DNA of 64,000 nt. It comes from Porphyridium purpureum. Its lineage: Eukaryota; Rhodophyta; Bangiophyceae; Porphyridiales; Porphyridiaceae. The stretch is from assembly GCA_008690995.1 (NCBI GenBank), contig VRMN01000007.1:744001-808000 (forward strand), written 5' to 3'. Both the position numbers and the translations under genes were made by a program. The notes beneath the pieces were generated by a model. It did not search any database, was not told where the DNA came from, and saw nothing but the letters and a program-made list of their open reading frames with translations. This document shows positions 8,600 to 19,933 of the stretch, one piece after another; the first letter of the stretch is position 1, and each line of letters opens with the position of its first letter.

Positions 8600-10624
8600 A
8601 TGAAGCGGGCTGCGAGCGACGGAGATGGGCCGCGCAGCGTCGCCGGGTCGGACGATGGGTCTGGCTCGGCCGCGCGTGCGGGCGTAGAGCCGCCGCGGGA
8701 AGGAGACGCAGCTGGGTTGGCGCCGAAGCGCGCAAGGCAGGACGACGCTCGGGCCGCAGACGCACACGCGACGATTGAGACGGAGAATGGCGCCGTGCAG
8801 ATGTTGATGGCAAGCGCTCTGGATATAAGCACGCATTTTCGAATCACGCGCATGATTCGCGAGGCGAAACGGCTCGTGCCGGGCAGCTGGCGGTCCATGT
8901 TTTGTCGGTTCCGCTCGCTCAAGTCCAAGGCAAGTGGGACGTCCAGAGGCAAGTTCGTGGCCATGTTCACGGCTCAGCTGCGACAGCTGAATGCGTTCTA
9001 CTTGTTTAGGCTGCACGAGGTGCGCATGCAGCTCACACGGATGTGCGCTGCGTTGCCATTGCAAGAAAACACCGGTTGTGATCTCGCCGCGCTGCTTGCT
9101 GCCCGGAACGAGGTACTCAAGCTGCGCATGTTCAGCATGGTCAACACGCGCGCGCTTTTGCGTGCATGTCAGCTACGCCTCAGTGTCGCACATGATGCGT
9201 TTGACTTTGTCGTGGCGTGCACACGTGCCGTGCTTGTTTCACCACTCGCCAGTGTCGCTTATTCTAGTAGCGCCTTTGCACTGCTCAAAACTCTCTTGCA
9301 GAATTGCTCGTCTTCAGACCCAGAGCGCCAGGAGAGCGAGCTGGCTTGTTTCGACTCGGATGCGGCTTTTAAATCAGACACGCCCAGCATTCTGTCAATA
9401 CTGAACGCAAAGAACATACCTTCGCGAAAACGCAAGCGCGAAAACGGCAAAGGGAAATCATCGGCAGCTGCGCCAGAAGCATGTGCTCCTTGCAGCGAGA
9501 AAAGTAGTACCTGCGGTAGTAGCAGCAGCAGCGGTAGCGTCAGCAGCAGTTGCAGCAGCAGAAGCAGAAGCAGCGACAGCGACACAAGCAGATCTACTTG
9601 TGGGTTGAGAATCAACAGCTCCAAGCAACGGTATTACAGACTTGTCCCTGTTGAAGTGCAGCCACAATCACCCGAAGCATGCAATCGGGAGCTTTATCAA
9701 CACGGACGGTCTCATGTCCGAGATCAAAGTGCAGGCGTCGTAGGCTTGTCACCAGAAGGGGCGGCAGGAGTGAATAGCATGGGCCATCGTGACTCGTTTG
9801 CATCTGACAGAGGCTCGGACCAAGGCACCCGTCAGATGCCCTCGCGAACGCTGCAGCGAGCCACAATGAACCTGACGGCAATCCCGTTTCTTGTGCAGGC
9901 ACCGCACCTCGTACATGGACTGCAAGTGCTGAGCGCGATGCTTGGTCTGACAGAATACATATCGATGAGCGCCACAATTCTAGACTGGATCAAACACTGC
10001 GTTGGGCTCGTTACGATCGATGCAGACCTCAGTCTCATGATTCAACGCGCATTGCAAGAACAACAAACCCGGAGTGGTGAGACCGCGCAAGAAGAGATCA
10101 TGCGCGCCTGGTGCATTTATCCGGCGAATGCGCCACCTATTGTCTCTAACCAGACACTCCATGCTTCGAGTGCCGATCGAATGCAGGCGCTCGCGGTCGC
10201 CAAGCCCTGTTGTGTCATTCAGCTGCTTGTAATTTCGGCATCGCAGAGCCGGCAATATGTCTTGCGGCCGGAGCCCGGGTATATTGTTCGTATACTCAGT
10301 GGCAAATGTGTAATCCGACAGTTTGCAAGCACGAAGGAAACGTCTCTAGAGCGCCTCGTCATGCACAATATGGCAACTTTCTCGGTGAACACCCGTCATC
10401 GCTCCGAAGTGTTCTCCTTCAAGGGCCTTGAGCGACATTTCATTTTGGACGCTGTGGAACTGAGCGTTGCGCTGGTTATCGGTTTCGGGTCGTCCCTTTT
10501 GTCAGATCAAAGCCACAATCGCGTATTTGGGCTTGTCGAGCAACCCGACGACCTCGTGCTCTTTACTCCTTCGGCACGTGCGACACCTGCGCCATCCTCG
10601 ACAACGTGTGATCCAAATGTTTAA
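8600..10624 (+). CDS. Large Ser-rich protein C, unknown family
   Basis: I do not recognise this 674-residue protein. The first real ATG in frame is at 8600 (MKRAASDGDG). Upstream in-frame codons are GTG only. The N-terminal 60 residues are disordered. A helical region at about 70-230 contains QLRQLNAFYLFRLHEVRMQL and RMFSMVNTRALLRACQLRLS, which faintly recall SPX-domain helices. A basic segment SRKRKRENGKGKS, likely a nuclear signal, precedes a poly-Ser tract made of AGC/AGT repeats (about 9510-9595). The C-terminal third, from about 420, is hydrophobic-patterned and ordered, with strands such as PGYIVRILSGKCVIRQF that could form a small beta-barrel (cupin-like, weak). The length of the open frame and the ordered C-terminus make it a convincing gene. 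Function is unknown, with a nuclear location inferred. Confidence 0.75.
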   Translation: MKRAASDGDGPRSVAGSDDGSGSAARAGVEPPREGDAAGLAPKRARQDDARAADAHATIETENGAVQMLMASALDISTHFRITRMIREAKRLVPGSWRSMFCRFRSLKSKASGTSRGKFVAMFTAQLRQLNAFYLFRLHEVRMQLTRMCAALPLQENTGCDLAALLAARNEVLKLRMFSMVNTRALLRACQLRLSVAHDAFDFVVACTRAVLVSPLASVAYSSSAFALLKTLLQNCSSSDPERQESELACFDSDAAFKSDTPSILSILNAKNIPSRKRKRENGKGKSSAAAPEACAPCSEKSSTCGSSSSSGSVSSSCSSRSRSSDSDTSRSTCGLRINSSKQRYYRLVPVEVQPQSPEACNRELYQHGRSHVRDQSAGVVGLSPEGAAGVNSMGHRDSFASDRGSDQGTRQMPSRTLQRATMNLTAIPFLVQAPHLVHGLQVLSAMLGLTEYISMSATILDWIKHCVGLVTIDADLSLMIQRALQEQQTRSGETAQEEIMRAWCIYPANAPPIVSNQTLHASSADRMQALAVAKPCCVIQLLVISASQSRQYVLRPEPGYIVRILSGKCVIRQFASTKETSLERLVMHNMATFSVNTRHRSEVFSFKGLERHFILDAVELSVALVIGFGSSLLSDQSHNRVFGLVEQPDDLVLFTPSARATPAPSSTTCDPNV

Positions 10625-11780
10625 TAGTAACGTCAACTACCAATACGTCAGGGCTGGAAGCGTCGCAAGCAGTGAGCGCCAGGCTGCCTGCCAAAAAAGT
10701 TTGTGTCCAAGTCACCCTGCTGCAATCGTGAACGTATGACAGCAGTCTGCAAGGGTGCACCTCTTATTTTCTTGCTTTTCAGAGGACACTGTGTTCAGCT
10801 ATATTCACGCAAGGCTTGCAAGGGATTCGTCAGTATGCAGTCCACCAATTTGGTATCTTTTCCGTTGACAGTCTCTGCTGGCTTGACCATCTCTTCAGTG
10901 CAACGAAGTGTACATTGCGCTAGAACGGGTTCGAGGGCTTGTACGCGTGTCTCTTTGTCTCAAATGAAGTCTGCCACGTTATCCTGTGCGAGGTGGATCG
11001 CTTCCCTGTGGCATGAGCGAGTTTTGCGAGGTAATCAAAGCGCGACTGATCACAGTGACAGAGCATGAAGAATGGTCGGAGTTGTTGTGACCTACGAATC
11101 CCAGGTTCATCGCCACGTGTTTTACTACCTCGACAAATTCACGGCACGGGCATTGACTGCTACATCTCACAGAGAGAGCCAAATTCTAGTCAAGGTCGAA
11201 TCTAGAACTATCGCTACGACACCAACTTTCTTCGTTGGAAGAAGTCGCAGGCGAAATCCGATTCCAAAGATAGCGGACTGTGGCGAAACTAAGGATTCTC
11301 CACTTCAGCTGATATTGAGCGGCTTGAGTATCCAATGCTTGGCACCATTATTGTACGGCATGTCGTGTGCGTGCATGTCGTGCTGTTTGTACCTTCTTGT
11401 GCTGCTTTGAGCACGAAGCCCTTAGTGCATAGCCTGCCAAATAGAATATCGAGTTCAATTAGGATGATGTCTTGTTACTGTCGTTCTGTCTTTGCATAAA
11501 GGGCTTTTGCTTGGCGCACAATGCCGTGTGCGCTGCCGTGCGCACGACGACAAACCCCATTGGCGACGCCCAAGCGGTCGGTCACGCGCTCCCAACCCGA
11601 CCCGACTGCCGATGCGCGATGTCGACATGACAGCCTACCGTTACGTGCTGACATAAAGTACAGTAGTGCTGTACACCCAGTGACAACGTGGGTTTTCTGT
11701 CAACGATCAACGAAGAACCCTTTTACTATTTCCCTTACCTCTCTTCTTTTTTTTCTCTAGGCTTATTCGTCTGCCATCTC
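10625..11780. other. Gene C downstream region, no gene seen
   Basis: Nothing here is supported as coding. The right end (11650-11680) contains GTACAG and CTGTAC and leads into the repeated, TATA-bearing units described next. Confidence 0.5.
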
Positions 11781-11987
11781 TGCGCGACCGCACCCACTAT
11801 ATAGACGCCCGTCGGGCCCTTGTTGATGCAATCTGACCACATCGAGTCACGTCACATCGGCATCCGGCGGGACGCTAGTCGAGTCACATCGCATTACACC
11901 CGCTGAATCCCCGCCACGACGTCCCGGTATGTTCGCACTCGCCCTTCCGCACGCCCATCGACGAGTGGGACGGGCAACTTTCCACGG
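11781..11987. repeat. LTR-like repeat unit 1
   Basis: The unit begins TGCGCGACCGCACCCACTAT and contains TATATAGACGCCCG, then GAGTCAC/TCACATC sub-repeats, ending GGGCAACTTTCCACGG. It matches unit 2 (12186-12351) in the same orientation at roughly three-quarters identity by eye. A TATA-like core plus direct repetition suggests old LTRs or duplicated promoters. Confidence 0.5.
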
Positions 11988-12185
11988 ACAATCAATGAAA
12001 AAACACCCGTACCTTTTTTACTTTTTCTGACAGAAAAGGCAATAAAGTTAGCAACTCGATGCTAACTGTACCCCCTACTAGAGACACACAAAGCGTGCAG
12101 ACGACTATCTCAAATCAAACCTTTTCAATCTAGATCTCCCTATTCAATCGTCCTTACTCTTACGCCTGTTTCCACTCCGCCATGA

Positions 12186-12351
12186 GTGCGCGACCGCGCC
12201 TCTTTATAGACGCCCGCCGGGTGCTTGGTGATGCGCTCTGACCCGTTCGAGTCACGCCACATCAGTGCCCAGCGTCACACTGGTCAAGTCACATCACATC
12301 ACATCAAGCCCGCCGCATCCCACGACGAGCGGGACCGGCAACTTCCCACGG
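12186..12351. repeat. LTR-like repeat unit 2
   Basis: This is a direct repeat of unit 1, about 405 bp downstream. It has GCGCGACCGCGCC, TTTATAGACGCCCGCCGGG, the run CACATCACATCACATCA, and CGGCAACTTCCCACGG at the end. No internal coding region of an element is seen between the two units. Confidence 0.5.
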
Positions 12352-13170
12352 TTTGCCCTCGCCTCACGCGACTGTACCCACGCGAGTGCGCACCTCGCAT
12401 TCTTGAAAGGCGTGGAAGTAAATATGTTGCAGGTACCAAGTTCAACACCAAACTTTCTTGCCTTTTATTTTTCTTCTGACTGAGACCGTCACGCAACCCG
12501 CTCCCCATTTTATACCCTTCACAAGACTCCAAGTCTATCACATTTGACGTGCCTGACCGCACGGAAAATCGCCATTCTTCACTGACGCACCGCGCCAATG
12601 CGCCCCTCCAGAGCATCCTCCGAACGGCGCACTCTTTTGACTACCTCGCGCTCCAACTCGCCTTCAGCGCGTCGCCTTTCGAGCGCTCCAGTAATTGCCT
12701 GTAACAAATACGGTTTTGGCTTGTAAGCACATTGTACACATCTCGTGTACCCACGTCGCACTGTACCGAATGGTACACTGTACACAAGGAGTTCGAGTGT
12801 ACAGCGTAAGCACGTAACGGTAGGGCGACATTGGAGTGCAAGGTCTTCGAATGTGGCACGGATTGGAAGTCCGTGACCGAATCCATGAGAACCTTTCGAG
12901 GCCTCCTGGAAAGAATTCAGGGTCGGCAACCAGAGTCAGCCGACATGTTGGACCTGCGCGGGTGTGATGGTCTTTGACCGGGAAGCGGGTTATAAAAGGC
13001 TGAGCAGCGCGGGCGCTGCGAGCGGAGTAGAACTTAGCTTAGAGGTAGAGACGTTGCAGGGTTGTGTAAAAAGGGGTTTCTTGTCATTTACTGCGTCTCT
13101 CACTCATTACCCCGTCCTACCTAGGGAAGGCGCGCTGGGCCGCGCGCTATCTCGTACACCCATCAAAGAA
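12352..13170. other. No gene; TATA box and CTGTAC cluster
   Basis: Three CTGTAC motifs (12761, 12778, and 12799 on the reverse strand) cluster within 45 bp. A clean TTATAAAAGG lies at about 12990. No downstream coding sequence is credible, because the region runs into the truncated end of a Tc1 element. It may be a promoter orphaned by insertion, or an LTR remnant. Confidence 0.4.
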
Positions 13171-14509
13171 AGGTAAAATTTGTCCTGAGTTGGTGAAGGT
13201 CGACCGTTTGGCGCGAAAAGGAAGTGACAAACGATTAAAAACAGCGATGGTTCAGAGCACTTACCAGAACAGTGAAAGATAAAATCAGGTTCTAGACGCG
13301 GCATTTCTTTCCTTGCGCCAAAGTCACTTCAATGATCGGCTTTGGCATGCTGCTATACAGGTCTCTGACGTAGCAATCGTCTATTTTCTTCGACGCATCC
13401 TCGATTGCCTCTCCTAGCTCGTTCACAGTAGAATACTGCTTGCATTCACCGTAAACCTGAGGTGTCAAATGGCCCCATACATTCTCAACTGGATTCAGGT
13501 CTGGCGACAGCGCGGACAAATCCAAAACCTCCACGCTATTGCGTTGCAACTGGTCCATCGTGATCTTGGCCCTGTGAGAAGGAGCCCCGTCACGCATGAA
13601 TTTGAAGTATACAATCTTTTCTTTAGCCTTCCCAATGACCCGAGACTTGTCCAACATTTCCCCTCATTTTGCGGCAGCCTGGCTGCCCGAATAGTAGTCT
13701 TTTGTGAGCAAAAGTGTAAGCTTTCCGTCGCCGTTTATCGGTCCCCAGCCGATCAAGCTGTGTCCACCGCAAACACGACTCAAACATACAGCTGGCTCAT
13801 CCTCCAGACCCGCCCAGTAGAATTTCAAGCCATCAGGACCGTCCAAATGCCACTTCTTCTCGTCTGTAAACACAACACCTCGCCATTCTTCGCGTTTCTA
13901 GTGGTGATCAAGCACAAACTTGATACGTGCCTACCGATGGCGATCTTGCAAATTCGGCATTTTCTTGCCCTTCTTCCACGTGTGCTCATTTCGAATGATA
14001 CGGCGGACCGTTTGCGCTGAGACTGGCTTGGCACGTGCTGACAAGATACCTGCGTGCACCTGGCTTGCGCTAGAAAGTGACTTTGTTTTTAAGACATTCT
14101 CAATCTTTCGGCGCAGGTAAGGTGTCACTTTTCCAGCATTCTCATTGGGTCCCCGGTTGCCGTACTTTTCCGGGCATTCTAGGTAGTTCCTTACTACCAT
14201 TACTGAGCGAGATCCTCCAAGTCGGTCCGTGATCACCCGCAAAGAGTGACCCCCCAGCAACCAAAGCAGCAATCACGCCTTGCTCTCGCTCACTGAGGCT
14301 TGACGCCTTGCCCATGATTTTTCCCCGCCGCGAGCTCAATTCCACGGACGTAAAGCTCGAAATGCGTGTTTGCTTGAAGTATTTTTAATCATTCGAAAGC
14401 TTGCCACGGTCACCGCAAGGTCGACCTTCTATCGTGTTGCTCTAAAATTATCTTTTCTGTTAAAATTTGTGAAAATGTTCGGGTGTTTTTCATTGATTGT
14501 CACTTGCTG
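13171..14509 (-). mobile_element. Tc1/mariner (DD34E) transposon, copy 1, decayed
   Basis: Minus-strand transposase pieces lie in order: N-terminal helix-turn-helix part (about 14345-13931, with SLSEREQGVIAALVAGGSL and HSLRVITDRLGG), FTDEKKWHLDG (13873), and FMRDGAPSHRAK with DLNPVENVWGHL (13657-13292). The catalytic D to E spacing in the last piece is 34 residues, the Tc1 signature. The reading frame changes at least three times, so it is inactive. The right end is intact (GATTGTCACTTGCTG, ending at 14509). The left end keeps only the inner repeat (GAAGTGACAAACGATTAAAA, 13221-13240) and has lost about 60 bp. Outer and inner repeats make this an IR/DR-type terminal structure. Confidence 0.85.
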
Positions 14510-16336
14510 AATTTTCCGTGGTAGAATCGGTCCCACTGAACCGCGGTTGGTCGCTTGACGCTGTGTAAATAGGCCACAAGGAACGGCCGCACGACGATCC
14601 GTAGCTTAGAAGTAAGAGGCGCTGTCTGTGGGTGAGGTAAACGTTCTTCGCGTTTCGGAGCGATTGGGAGCTGGTGTTGAGTCGTCGCCGCGCCTCTTAG
14701 AGTCCGTCAGTTTGTGTGGCCCACGTGTTGTTTGTATTGTTGTTTGCCCCGCATGCACCCTTCGAGCGTGGCGGCGATCACTCTCGGTCGATATCTTGGC
14801 GCACCTCTCCAAGGATTATGAGCCCAGCGGCTTGAGCTGTCTGAGATACTGATCTTTGCTAATCGTTGCGTTTGTGTGCGTTGTCTTGGGTTTGTCTCGC
14901 TTGATTCATTTGTGCTTTTGGGAGTTGGATCGTGTGAAACGTCAGAAAACAATTTTGGCGCAGTGATGCTTGAGCGAGGAACGCTCGTATCGCTGCTGAC
15001 ATTGTGTTTCTCTTGAACATGATTCAACTTGCGACTTGGAGCTCGTAATCATTTGAGTCAAGAAGGACAGCTCTGATTTCTGGGCCATCCGAAAAGTGTC
15101 GCACTTGTAAGCGAACATTGTGGATGGACGTTTCTGCCGTGATATGGTCCCGAATGGCCCACTCACTCCCCTTCTCCGCTAGCCCGGCCGCACAGAGAAC
15201 CTATACCCCAATCCTGCTGGCCCCATCGGCCCTCTCTTCACTCTTACTAGATCGCCGCGACGGCGGTCTTAAATACCCTTCTCTACCCTACGCTAACCGT
15301 TAGACTGTGTAAGAACCTAAGAATAACCGCGGCCCGGTAAGGACAAGGATTGTTATGGTACAGTGCGGGGCAGTGCTGGACAGTGCGTGGAGGGGTACGG
15401 CGGAGGGAGCGAGTCATGACACATCCCCACTAACCCCTAAGCCGCTTGCGCTAGTGCGCGGCATAGGAACTTGGACAGTCTGTCGGAGAAAACCGTAAAA
15501 ACGGAACCGTGCAAAGTTACACGCGAAAATGTGCAACGACTGTCTGAAAAAACGAGATCGAAAGACGAGGAAAAGGACGATTAGTGCTTTGGATCGAGCG
15601 CGAAACGGACGCAGTAGGTACAATACTGTACCTCAAATACTAAACACCCGGTGAACACCCGAGCCAGAGCACCACGAAGATCTCGAAGGCCTCGAACACT
15701 GCGAACACTTCTTGCGCGGGCGAACAAACGCCGGCCGGCTCGCGAAGCTCTCCGGGACATCATCCAAGGAAATGACAAACACTGGCCCTAAAAACTCGAA
15801 GAGCGGTTCACGCATTCGCTCGCGCGCGGAGTGCGACTTTTGCGGATTTCCCGGCCGGAAATTGTGAATGCGATTATCTTCGCAAAGGTGAAAGCAACGA
15901 GAAAACGCTTTCGCATCGTTCACTTTCTAGGCTGACACAACGCACATGCCAATTTTTAGCCGGGTCTGCCGGTGAACTCAAGGAGAACTCGAAGTGCACT
16001 TTTTTTTGTAGTCGAAAGTTTCATCGTCGAGGCAAACTCGATGCGCGCACTCTTTCTCTGCGTTTGAGTTGACGTAGGTGACACAAATCGGTGCAGCCTC
16101 CATCTCGACATCGAGGGCAATGCGCGAACGCTCGTTTCGGCTCCACGACGCCTCCCTGCGCGATGTGAGAACTGTCGTTCTCTGCTGTTCGACTTATTTT
16201 CGACTGCGCACCGGCGCTTCGACGAAATGAATGTGGGATTCGCTGTCGCACACTGTGTACATTCAAGGCGCAACCGCGCTGGATCTGAGAGACTCGAAGT
16301 CCGCGTTCAAACTCACGAGGAAAGACTCGCGTGCGC

Positions 16337-19198
16337 TTATTGGAACCGACGACCAGACCGTGATCGAAGGACATCAGCGGAATTTTGCGCAGACTCGAGA
16401 AACTCGGCAACCAATGTTTCCGGCAAGTCCTCGGACTTCTCCCAAGTCCATTCAGAGCGCTTGGCCCCGTACCACGCGACGAGAAACTCAGTGGAGCCAT
16501 ACATGAGGCGCTGTTTCTGCAAACTTGCTATCTCAGACAGGACACTGTCGCGACGCTCTCCATCCGCGTTGAAGTCATCCCTGAGTTCTACAGATTGATC
16601 TACACGCTTCAGCCTGTCAAGATGCACGAAGAATGTCTCCAAGGCATTGCGGATCGTAGCGCGGGCGCCATCGATGACTTCGAGTATATACGGACCGACC
16701 CACGGGCTCTCGAGTTTACGACCTTGAAGTGTACTCACCCCACGCCAGAGCATTACCGCGTCGCCCTCCGAGAGGCGCTGGCCTTGCTTTGTGACCTTTT
16801 CGGCACTGCGCCTCGCATCCTTGTCGTGGCTTTTATCCGATGCGCGCAACGCTACTTGATGCATCATCCGAATCCTACCGCGTAGCTGATAGCCAAATTC
16901 CTCGAGGCTGTCCGTTTCCAGCTCGGCGTCGATCGCTGGCTGAGAATAGTCATTCGCAGTACGTCCAAACATAGCTTCGTATGGACTCACGCCAGTCGAT
17001 GAATGTCGCGACGAATTATAAGCGTGCACGGATAACGGAAGCCACAGATCCCACCCGATAGACGCGTCGTGATCTGCCATCATGCCGGATAACAAGCCGC
17101 ACAGCGTTCGGTTATAGCGTTCCACGACTCCGTTTGCTTTTGGATTATGTGCCATAGTAAAGACCTTCTTGATGCCGAGAAGCTGGCTGACTCGTGACAA
17201 AAACTCGGATCGAAATGCAGGTCCGTTGTCACTAAGAAGGTTCTCGGGGGGCCCAAACGGTGCGACCCATACGTGCAGAAAAGCTTCCACCGCAGATCGA
17301 GCTGACTCGTCGACCACCGGTGCTGCGACGGTAAAACGAGTGAACAGATCAGCGACCACCAAGACCTTGGTATATCCGCGAGGTGTCTTCGGGGAAATCG
17401 TGAGGAGATCGACTGCAACAAGCTCGAAGCGTCGCGTTGGCCGACGTCTGCCGATGACTACCTGCTGCCTTCGCAGACCCTTTTGCCTTGAGCAAAACCG
17501 ACATGTTTGGTTAAATTTACTGACATCCGAGGTCCAACCCGGCCAGTACCATGACGCATCCGCGATCCTTGCGATCGTCTTAGCCGCGCCCATATGCCCG
17601 CCTGCACCCGTTGAATGATAGTATCCCAGAACACGACTCATGAACGCATCCGGAACCACACGCCGAGGCTTTTTTGTTGCCGCCATCAGAATGCCCGCCT
17701 CGTTCCAGAAGTATTCCGGGTCGCTGTACTGTGGTGTGCTTCGAGCGAGGTTCTCCATTTCTTTGGCGATGAGCTCATCTCTCGGGTACGCTGCCTTCAG
17801 CTCTTCGTCAGTTGGTAGTTCGTGTGCCGTGTTGCTGTCTTCACTCACAGCTGTGACGAGGTACGCCACGCCGTCGCCACGAGAACTCCTGCTTTCTTGT
17901 TCGTCGAGATTCATACGCGAGAGTGCGTCAGGTACCTTATTCGACGCACCCTTCACGTACTCAATAACGAACGAATAATCTGCCAAAGCCAATGCCCACC
18001 TTGCTAGACGGCCCCTCGGCTCCCGCAGATTCAACAACCATCGGAGCGGCTCGTGATCAGAGCGGACTATAATCGACTCACCGTATAAATAATGCCGACA
18101 CTTACGTACCGCCCACACAACCGCAAGGCACTCTAGTTCTATCACGGCGTAGTTCTTCTCCGCGGCAGTCAATGACCGCGATAGAAAGCACACCGGTCGA
18201 TACTCGCTCGAAACGCGCTGATACAGCGCTGCTCCGAGTCCCGTCAACGAGGCATCTGTATCAAGGACCCACTCTGCTCCCGCAGATGGCTGATACAAAA
18301 CCACCGTTGGGTCCGTCAGCGCCGACTTAAGGGCCTCGAATGCTAGCTTCTGCCCAGCGCCAAACCGATTGGCCCAATCGCTGCATTCAACGACCTGCTT
18401 CTTCGAATGTTTTTTCGCGGACATGGCGAGACCTTCGAGAGACGCACGCAACGGAGCTGCGACGCGCTCGAAGTTCGGAACGAACTCACGAAACCAGCCC
18501 ACAACGCCTAGAAACCGCTGAACTTCTGTCGGATTTCTTGGTTCGGTCCATTGTCGGATGACCTCGATGTTTCGCTCTTTCGGGCGAATCTTACCATTTT
18601 GCACTTGGTGACCAAGAAATTCGATTTTGGTGCACATGAAGGAGCACTTCTTCAAAGAAAATGTGAGACCTTCTTTTTCGAAGCGTTCCAGAATTTGATC
18701 CAGTATTTGAATGTGATCCTCTCCAGACGATGAACCTACGATGAGGTCATCGATGTAAATGAGTGCGTGTTTCCAGCGCAGGTCACCGAGGACCGTGTTC
18801 ATCAATCGTTGGAATGTTGCTGGGCTATTCGACATGCCTTGAGCAATGACGCAGTATCGGAAAAGCCCCAGTGGGGTAATCATCGCGGTCAAGTCTCGGG
18901 AATCAGCGTGCAGCGGGATCTGAAAGAACCCGTCAGTCAAATCGAGAGTACTGAACAACGAATATCGACCAGCCCAATCGAGGCATTCATGCACGAGTGG
19001 GATCGGGTACTTGTCCTTCACCGTAATGGCGTTCAGGTTCCTGAAATCCGTAGTTAATCGCCACGCACCCGTCGATTTCCGGATCAAGACGTTTGCTGAG
19101 GCAAACGGGCCATTGCACGGTTCCAAGACACGATGATCAAGGAGCTTGCGTACCATTGTTTCTTCGCTGTCGTTCATCGTATAAAAGGGCGGTTTCAA
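16337..19198 (-). mobile_element. Gypsy pol region: RT, RNase H, integrase, chromodomain
   Basis: A single open stretch of 953 codons lies inside the nested Gypsy element. In order it shows a reverse transcriptase with ALIYIDDLIVG, RNase H (WVLDTDASLTGLGAALYQR), an integrase zinc-binding region (HHCC type), the integrase core (VAVDLL, LLSDNGPAF, VERYNRTL) and a C-terminal chromodomain-like end (FLVAWYGAKRSEWTWE). The chromodomain places it with the chromoviruses, whose members target chromatin. The visible part starts within RT, and upstream parts were not found. Confidence 0.9.
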
Positions 19199-19933
19199 CG
19201 CTGACTAGACCCGACGATTGACCTTTTTGTGGTTTTTAAAACCATCTAGTGCCCCAGGCACTGATGCTAATCCGCTCACAGCCAGGCCGATCTTGCAGAA
19301 AGATTAGTGAAAGATGCTCGGGTCAAAGTCCCAGACTTCACCCGAGCCAAAAGAAAACCAGCTCACAGCCAGGCCGTCTCACGGTCGCTCGCGGCCCTGC
19401 CGGTCTTGCTCTGCTAGTTTTTTTCTTTGTCGATTTGAAAGCTGCTCACGTCCCGGACGGTTTCGCAGCCGCTCACGGCCCGGCCGGTCTTGCTTATATC
19501 GATTAAGAGCCACGATTCACACCCGATGAAAGTCGGATGGAAAACGACACCGAAGACGAAGACGACAAAAACGCCTGATCAGGGCAAGATTGTCACGACT
19601 ACGTCCCCACCCAAAACCCCGCGCCCTGGTCCCAGACCAGCTGCACGCCGCTCGCCAAACCCCAGGCCTACGGCAAAACTAGTTTTGCGCCGTAATATGG
19701 TCCCGAATGGCCCACTCACTCCCCTCCTCCGCTAGCCCGGCCGCACAGAGAACCTATACCCCAATCCTGCTGATCCTATCGGCCCTCTCTTTACTCCTAC
19801 TAGATCGCCGCGACGGCGGTCTTCAATACTCTTCTCTACCCTACGTTAACCGTTAGACTGTGTAAGAACCTAAGAATAACCGCGGCCCGGTAAGGACAAG
19901 GATTGTTAGGGTACAGTGCGGGGCAGTGCTGTA

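Noticed and set aside
8870-9200. SPX domain in protein C
   Set aside because: Only a faint helix-pattern resemblance; the lysine cluster that binds inositol pyrophosphate is not seen.
12240-12275. Possible tRNA-derived SINE (CGTTCGAGTC resembles a B-box)
   Set aside because: No A-box at the right distance, and the sister copy at 11781-11987 lacks the B-box match.
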